A program made the translations under genes and the position numbers. From positions 310,001 to 374,000 of the forward strand of contig NZ_JABJVN010000003.1 of NCBI RefSeq assembly GCF_013618475.1: 64,000 nucleotides of DNA, given 5' to 3'. The stretch's first letter is position 1, and each line of letters starts with the position of its first letter. Under the pieces are notes generated by a model. That model saw only the letters and a list, made by a program, of their open reading frames with translations, did not search any database and was not told the origin of the DNA. The stretch comes from Saccharibacillus deserti (lineage in GTDB: Bacteria; Bacillota; Bacilli; Paenibacillales; Paenibacillaceae). Below are positions 60,243 through 64,000 of the stretch, piece by piece.

Positions 60243-60767
60243 TTAATCGAGGTTTCGTCCGGACGCTTCCGCCCACGCCAACGCACGTTTTTCCAACTCG
60301 CCGACGTAAGTTTTTTTGGCCGGGCTGTAGCCGCTCGTTTCGTCGAAACGGGAAGCCAGGGCCGCTTTGAATGCAGTGTAAGCCTGCGCTTCGTCCGCTC
60401 TCGCCCGCAGGTAATCGCGCACGGTCAGATGACGCGCGATGTGCGGGCTGTCGGCCTCGTAGAAGTGGATATGATGCGTACGCGCCTCGCCGCCTTTGCG
60501 GAACAACCGGCGGCCGGGAATCCCCCAGTCGCCTGCCGCGTCGTAGCCGAGTTCGATCATGCGCGCGTTGTACCCGTCGATCGCCGCAATATCGCGCACG
60601 ATCGCCATCATGTCGATGACCGGTTTGGCGCTCATGCCGGGGACCGAGGTGCTGCCGAAGTGTTCGAAGCTCACTATTTCTTCGCCGAACACGGTGCGCA
60701 GGAATTCGGTTTCTTCCTGATACCCGACCGCCCACTCCGGGTTATACTCGCTTAGACGAACCTGCAT
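60243..60767 (-). CDS. GrpB family protein (UPF0157, nucleotidyltransferase fold)
   Basis: A 174-residue protein. The family core is easy to read: VSFEHFGSTSVPGMSAKPVIDMMAIV (~30-55), with the GST motif and catalytic-like Asp of the nucleotidyltransferase fold, then RTHHIHFYE near 95. The end runs YVGELEKRALAW. The family's cellular function is not established. The ATG at 60767 follows GAGGAGCGATGAC. A much longer open frame on this strand runs back over the ECF sigma gene and is a composition artefact. Confidence 0.88.
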   Translation of the reverse strand: MQVRLSEYNPEWAVGYQEETEFLRTVFGEEIVSFEHFGSTSVPGMSAKPVIDMMAIVRDIAAIDGYNARMIELGYDAAGDWGIPGRRLFRKGGEARTHHIHFYEADSPHIARHLTVRDYLRARADEAQAYTAFKAALASRFDETSGYSPAKKTYVGELEKRALAWAEASGRNLD

Positions 60768-60868
60768 GTCATCGCTCCTCTCGCTTCGCGGACAGCCGCG
60801 GTTGCCGGCGTATCCGCGTCCGACTGGGACTATTCGACGGAAGGAGGAGGGATTCCTGTGGAATCCGC

Positions 60869-60893
60869 GAAACAAACTGACATACATGGCGTT
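60869..60893 (+). promoter_or_regulatory. candidate ECF-dependent promoter before the sigma/anti-sigma pair
   Basis: GAAAC (60869-60873) is followed after 16 bases by CGTT (60890-60893), matching the usual AAC plus CG form of ECF promoters, about 45 bases before the sigma gene start. Autoregulation is likely but unproven. Confidence 0.45.
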
Positions 60894-60938
60894 CAAGCCG
60901 CGTCTAATATAAAAAGAGGATAGAAAGGAGGCGGTGTT

Positions 60939-61571
60939 TTGGCGGAGCGGATATGGAGCGGGGGCGGAGCACCGATTCTTATGTCGAAACCGGACGGATC
61001 TACAAAAGAACAACAGGCGGCAGCGGCGGACGGATCCGAAGGGGAGCAGCTGATCGCGGAATGGTTCGAATCGTATTACGAAGATATTCATCAATATTTG
61101 TATTTTATGCTGGGAGACCGGGGCAGCGAAGCGGAAGATATTCTGCAGGAAGTCTTTATCAAAGCGTACCGCAATCTGCACGCGTTCAAAGGCCAATCCT
61201 CGCCCAAAACCTGGCTGACGGCTATTGCGCGCAACGCCGCTCTGGATGCGCTGCGGCGCAGGCGCTGGACGCTGGCGGGATTCGTGTCCCACAAGGAAGA
61301 GCATGCATCCGCGGCGGACGAACCGGAACGGGCGCTGCTTACGGAGGAGCGGCGTGCGAAAGTGCTGGGACTGCTGGACGCGTTGAAGCCGGCGCAGCGG
61401 GAAGTGATCTTTTTTCTGTATCAAAAAGAATTGAGCGTCAAGGAAACGGCCGCCCTGCTCGACTGCAGCGAAGCCAGAGTACGGACGGTGAGCCACCGGG
61501 CGCTGCGCGTTCTGCGCAAAAACGGCGAATTTCAAGAATGGATAGGGGGAGCAGCGGGCGATGGGGATTAA
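60939..61571 (+). CDS. ECF-type RNA polymerase sigma factor
   Basis: A 210-residue sigma factor with an unusually long N-terminal extension (~1-35). Region 2 lies at ~42-110 (YYEDIHQYLYFMLGDRGSEAEDILQEVFIKAYRNLHAF and TWLTAIARNAALDALRRR) and region 4 at ~140-195 (LDALKPAQREVIFFLYQKELSVKETAALL with EARVRTVSHRALRVLR). The TTG start at 60939 has AAAGGAGGCGG at correct spacing; ATG at 60981 is an alternative that would remove the extension. It overlaps the putative anti-sigma gene by 11 bases. Confidence 0.9.
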   Translation: MAERIWSGGGAPILMSKPDGSTKEQQAAAADGSEGEQLIAEWFESYYEDIHQYLYFMLGDRGSEAEDILQEVFIKAYRNLHAFKGQSSPKTWLTAIARNAALDALRRRRWTLAGFVSHKEEHASAADEPERALLTEERRAKVLGLLDALKPAQREVIFFLYQKELSVKETAALLDCSEARVRTVSHRALRVLRKNGEFQEWIGGAAGDGD

Positions 61572-62550
61572 CGGACCGACAGGAGGAAGCGGACGGGGGC
61601 CGGGCAAAGGGCTGATTGATATTCCGAAGCTGGACGCGCAGCGCAAAGAGCAGATTCGCAGCGGCATCCTGACCGGCATCCGTTCCTGGACGAAGCTGCC
61701 GGGCGAAGCCGAGCCGCCCCGCCGGGAGTCGGGGAATGGCCGGCGTCGGCTGCTGATGGGCGGCGGAATCGGAGCGGGCTGCGCGGCATTGGCGCTGGCC
61801 GCCGTATTGATGGTGCAGACGCAGGGAGGGGAGCCGGGCGCAGTGTCTTCCCGGGCGGTTCCCGCGGCGGCATCGGCCGATGGACCGGGGCAGCCGGCTG
61901 CGGAATCCGGGAGTGCCGATCGGGACCTGGAAGCCGGCCCGACTGCCGACAAGAGCACGGAGTCTCCGCCGATTTGGACGGAAGAGGAAGACCGCAGCGG
62001 CGAAGGTCCGCATGGAGTAGCGGGAACGCGGTTGGGATTGACGTACGAACAGTTTCTGATGCGTTGGCGGACGGGGGCCAGTCAAGAGCTGGAACAGCTG
62101 ATCCTGCCGGTAAGCGATCATGTCATATTCAATCAATCGATTCCCGGACTTAGCGACACCGCGCAGAGGTTTGGTGTGCAGGGCGCCGGTTACGGATACA
62201 GAGCCTGGATGAACGCGGATAACGACGAGCTGCGCCGGATCACATTTCAACTGGCGCCGATCGAAGCCGGGCAGTTCGAGAACGAATCCAACGACGCGGT
62301 CGTCCGTTATGTGACGCAGGTGCTGCAGCCGGACTTGACGGAGGCGCAGCGGGCCGAGCTGCTGGACCAGCTGCGATTCCGAGACTATGAGCAGCCGGGC
62401 GGATCGCGCTTTACCGAGAACGGCGGGGTGCTGTATACGCTGGACCAAAGCGAAGGGAATCCGAGACTCATCGTGGAATTTGCGCGCAAAGACGGAGAAC
62501 TCGACGAGATGGGCGAATTCCAGGACACCCTCCTTCCTATTGTGTCTTAA
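61561..62550 (+). CDS. putative anti-sigma factor, single-pass membrane protein
   Basis: A 329-residue protein. Residues 1-~62 are cytoplasmic, with a short helix (IDIPKLDAQRKEQIRSGIL). One membrane segment lies at ~65-87 (GGIGAGCAALALAAVLMV), a Pro/Ala/Ser/Gly linker at ~88-160, and a folded outer domain at ~160-329. Overlap with the ECF sigma gene and the membrane topology suggest it holds the sigma factor until an outside signal is sensed. No zinc-binding motif of classical anti-sigma domains is seen, so the assignment is by position. Confidence 0.65.
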   Translation: MGINGPTGGSGRGPGKGLIDIPKLDAQRKEQIRSGILTGIRSWTKLPGEAEPPRRESGNGRRRLLMGGGIGAGCAALALAAVLMVQTQGGEPGAVSSRAVPAAASADGPGQPAAESGSADRDLEAGPTADKSTESPPIWTEEEDRSGEGPHGVAGTRLGLTYEQFLMRWRTGASQELEQLILPVSDHVIFNQSIPGLSDTAQRFGVQGAGYGYRAWMNADNDELRRITFQLAPIEAGQFENESNDAVVRYVTQVLQPDLTEAQRAELLDQLRFRDYEQPGGSRFTENGGVLYTLDQSEGNPRLIVEFARKDGELDEMGEFQDTLLPIVS

Positions 62551-62674
62551 CAATCGAAGCAGATAAAAAAGAGGTTTGGGTGATCGAATGTTCGGAAAAA
62601 GAGTAAAATAATTATTTTTCGAGCGAATTTAATAGAATTTTTCCGTTTAAATCGAATAATGCGGATATTTCGCC

Positions 62675-62703
62675 TTGACTCTTTCCCGGGGATTAAGTAT
62701 GAT
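62675..62703 (+). promoter_or_regulatory. sigma-A promoter of the purine riboswitch transcript
   Basis: TTGACT and TATGAT are separated by exactly 17 bases, about 45 bases before the aptamer. The stretch 62551-62674 before it is AT-rich and shows no gene. Confidence 0.7.
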
Positions 62704-62748
62704 TGGTTTTGTTGAAAAGCGAACAATACCATACTTAATCATATAATC

Positions 62749-62816
62749 ATTCGTATATTCCCGGAGATAAGGTTCGGGAGTCTCTACCAGGGAACCGTAA
62801 AGTCCCGGCTACGGAT
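62749..62816 (+). promoter_or_regulatory. purine riboswitch aptamer, guanine type (C74)
   Basis: P1 pairs ATTCGTA (62749-62755) with TACGGAT (62810-62816). P2 pairs CCCGGA with TTCGGG around the loop GATAAGG. J2/3 reads GTCTCTACC, and P3 pairs GGGA with TCCC around a loop containing CCGTAAA. The ligand-reading base before P1 is C at 62809 (equivalent to C74), which in this family selects guanine or hypoxanthine rather than adenine. Small deviations occur in J1/2 (TATT) and J2/3 (TCT for TTT). Confidence 0.85.
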
Positions 62817-62856
62817 AGGATGCTTTTCGCATACCTGCCGTCAGCCGGGCTTTTTT
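62804..62856 (+). terminator. terminator overlapping the purine aptamer
   Basis: CCCGGCT (62804-62810) pairs with AGCCGGG (62843-62849), with inner pairs ACGG/CCGT, GG/CC and ATGC/GCAT, and then TTTTTT. The 5' arm uses the 3' strands of aptamer P3 and P1, so aptamer and terminator exclude each other. Confidence 0.85.
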
Positions 62857-62943
62857 GCGCGTTCAGCAGCTTGTCCGCCGCCGCCCACCCGTCTGTGCAA
62901 TCCGAAGCCCGGTATGCGCCCATCAGAGGAGGAGACTACCCAT

Positions 62944-64000
62944 ATGACCGATTCCCTTACTTTTGAAACGATCGAACAGAGTTCCGCAGCATCCAATCAA
63001 TACGACTGCATTATCGTCGGTGCGGGTCCGGCCGGCATCTTCGCCAGCTACGAATTGACGCGTCAGGCCCCCGACTGGAAAGTGCTGCTCGTCGACAAAG
63101 GCCACGATATCTACAAACGCCGCTGTCCGATTCTGGAAAATAAAGTCCAGTTCTGTCCGCCGGCCGCGGGACGCAAAGAGTTTGCGGGCTGCCTGCCGGC
63201 CTGCTCGATCACGGCGGGATTCGGAGGCGCGGGCGCGTACAGCGACGGCAAGTTCAATATTACGACGGAATTCGGCGGATGGATGACGGATTATCTGTCG
63301 CCTTCGCAGGTGCTGGAGCTGATCCAATATGTCGATTCGATCAATCTGGAGCACGGCGCGACCGAGTCGATCACCGATCCGACGACCGATACGATCCGCG
63401 ATATCGAGCAGAAGGCGTATTCGGCGGGACTCAAGCTGCTGCGCGCGGAAGTCCGCCACCTGGGAACGGAGCAGAACCTGGAGATCCTGAAGTCCATTTT
63501 CGAATATCTCAAACCCCGCGTCGAGATGAAATACAAAGCCGAAGTCGACGACCTGATTACGACAAAAGAAGGCGGAGAGCACACGGTCACGGGCATCCGT
63601 CTCAAAAACGGCGAAGAGTACCATGCGCCGCGCGTCATGATCGCACCGGGGCGCGACGGCTCGGCTTGGCTGGCGGACGTGTTCAAAAAGCGCCGCCTGA
63701 AGCTGACCAACAACCAAGTGGACGTCGGCGTGCGCGTCGAGACGTCCGACGTGGTGATGCGCCAGATCAACGAACATCTGTACGAAGGCAAATTCGTGTT
63801 CAACACGTCGGTCGGCACGCGTGTCCGCACGTTCTGCAGCAATCCGTCCGGCCACGTCGTGGTGGAGAATCACAGCGGCGTCATGGCGGCGAACGGCCAC
63901 TCGTACAAAGACCCTGCGCTCGGTTCGCGGAACACGAACTTTGCGCTGCTCGTTTCGCATAAATTCACGGAGCCGTTCGACAAACCGAACGAGTACGCCC
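62944..64000 (+). CDS. NAD(P)/FAD-dependent dehydrogenase behind purine riboswitch (3' cut by window edge)
   Basis: The frame is open from ATG at 62944 to the window end (352 codons visible). FAD-binding CIIVGAGPAGIFASYEL lies at residues ~22-38. A Cys-rich stretch follows (KRRCPILENKVQFCPPAAGRKEF, then GCLPACS), then GGAGAYSDGKFNI, typical of uncharacterised FAD-dependent dehydrogenases of the COG2509 type. The rest continues past the window. The ribosome site is AGAGGAGGAG before the ATG. A guanine-type riboswitch with terminator precedes it, so expression follows purine level. The reaction is unknown; the riboswitch suggests a link to purine metabolism. Confidence 0.85.
   Translation, partial: MTDSLTFETIEQSSAASNQYDCIIVGAGPAGIFASYELTRQAPDWKVLLVDKGHDIYKRRCPILENKVQFCPPAAGRKEFAGCLPACSITAGFGGAGAYSDGKFNITTEFGGWMTDYLSPSQVLELIQYVDSINLEHGATESITDPTTDTIRDIEQKAYSAGLKLLRAEVRHLGTEQNLEILKSIFEYLKPRVEMKYKAEVDDLITTKEGGEHTVTGIRLKNGEEYHAPRVMIAPGRDGSAWLADVFKKRRLKLTNNQVDVGVRVETSDVVMRQINEHLYEGKFVFNTSVGTRVRTFCSNPSGHVVVENHSGVMAANGHSYKDPALGSRNTNFALLVSHKFTEPFDKPNEYA

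Noticed and set aside
60768-61958. Long N-terminal extension of the GrpB-family gene on the minus strand
   Set aside because: The extension covers the ECF sigma gene antisense, and the proper ATG with ribosome site is at 60767.

Overview
The window comes from a GC-rich, low-GC-phylum Gram-positive, most likely a member of the Paenibacillaceae (Paenibacillus or Saccharibacillus type). The signs are strong GGAGG-type ribosome sites with frequent TTG and GTG starts, near-consensus sigma-A promoters, a T-box leader on proS, a class D type sortase, YesM/YesN-style two-component regulation of a CUT1 sugar transporter, and many c-di-GMP riboswitches. Genus is inference only; no rRNA is present. No tRNA, rRNA, CRISPR array or intact insertion sequence was seen.

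Left end (1-10.8 kb): a gene set centred on a zinc-ribbon GTPase (6240-7496) and its GTPase-associated partner (7500-10751), with a membrane von Willebrand factor A protein, a beta-rich protein, a large coiled-coil protein cut by the window edge, and an FAD disulfide reductase. It resembles the GTPase/GAP1/vWA conflict-type systems known from comparative genomics. It is followed by a visibly AT-richer island (10.8-13.1 kb) holding an Xre-type regulator, a twin-hairpin structured RNA whose two units differ by compensatory changes, and a DUF3800 protein.

Middle (13-37 kb): two CUT1 sugar permeases diverge from a YesM/YesN two-component pair. The likely binding lipoprotein lies 6 kb away (24828-26135), separated by a minus-strand SigY-like cassette: ECF sigma factor, putative anti-sigma protein, ABC ATPase and three membrane subunits. 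Next come gene remnants, a GGDEF protein with a degenerate EAL domain, an aldo/keto reductase, a DUF2750 protein, a membrane-anchored FAD oxidoreductase, a PadR/FtsW deletion scar and a secreted M14 carboxypeptidase.

c-di-GMP region (37-43.3 kb): after T-box-proS come five GEMM-I (c-di-GMP-I) aptamers in 3 kb: a tandem pair, each with its own terminator, before a 56-residue protein; a near-identical tandem pair before a secreted transglutaminase-like protein; and a single copy before a paralogue. A sortase sits between them. With the diguanylate cyclase upstream, this suggests second-messenger control of surface or secreted proteins.

Right end (43.3-64 kb): a LytTR response regulator and GHKL kinase, a large serine hydrolase, a Cache chemoreceptor, and a three-gene TerB / BrxD-like ATPase / Lhr-like helicase module (50.9-59.2 kb) without the other BREX genes. 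Then follow a DUF3221-like protein, a GrpB-family protein, an ECF sigma/anti-sigma pair, and a guanine-type purine riboswitch that appears wired as an ON switch ahead of an FAD dehydrogenase cut by the window end.
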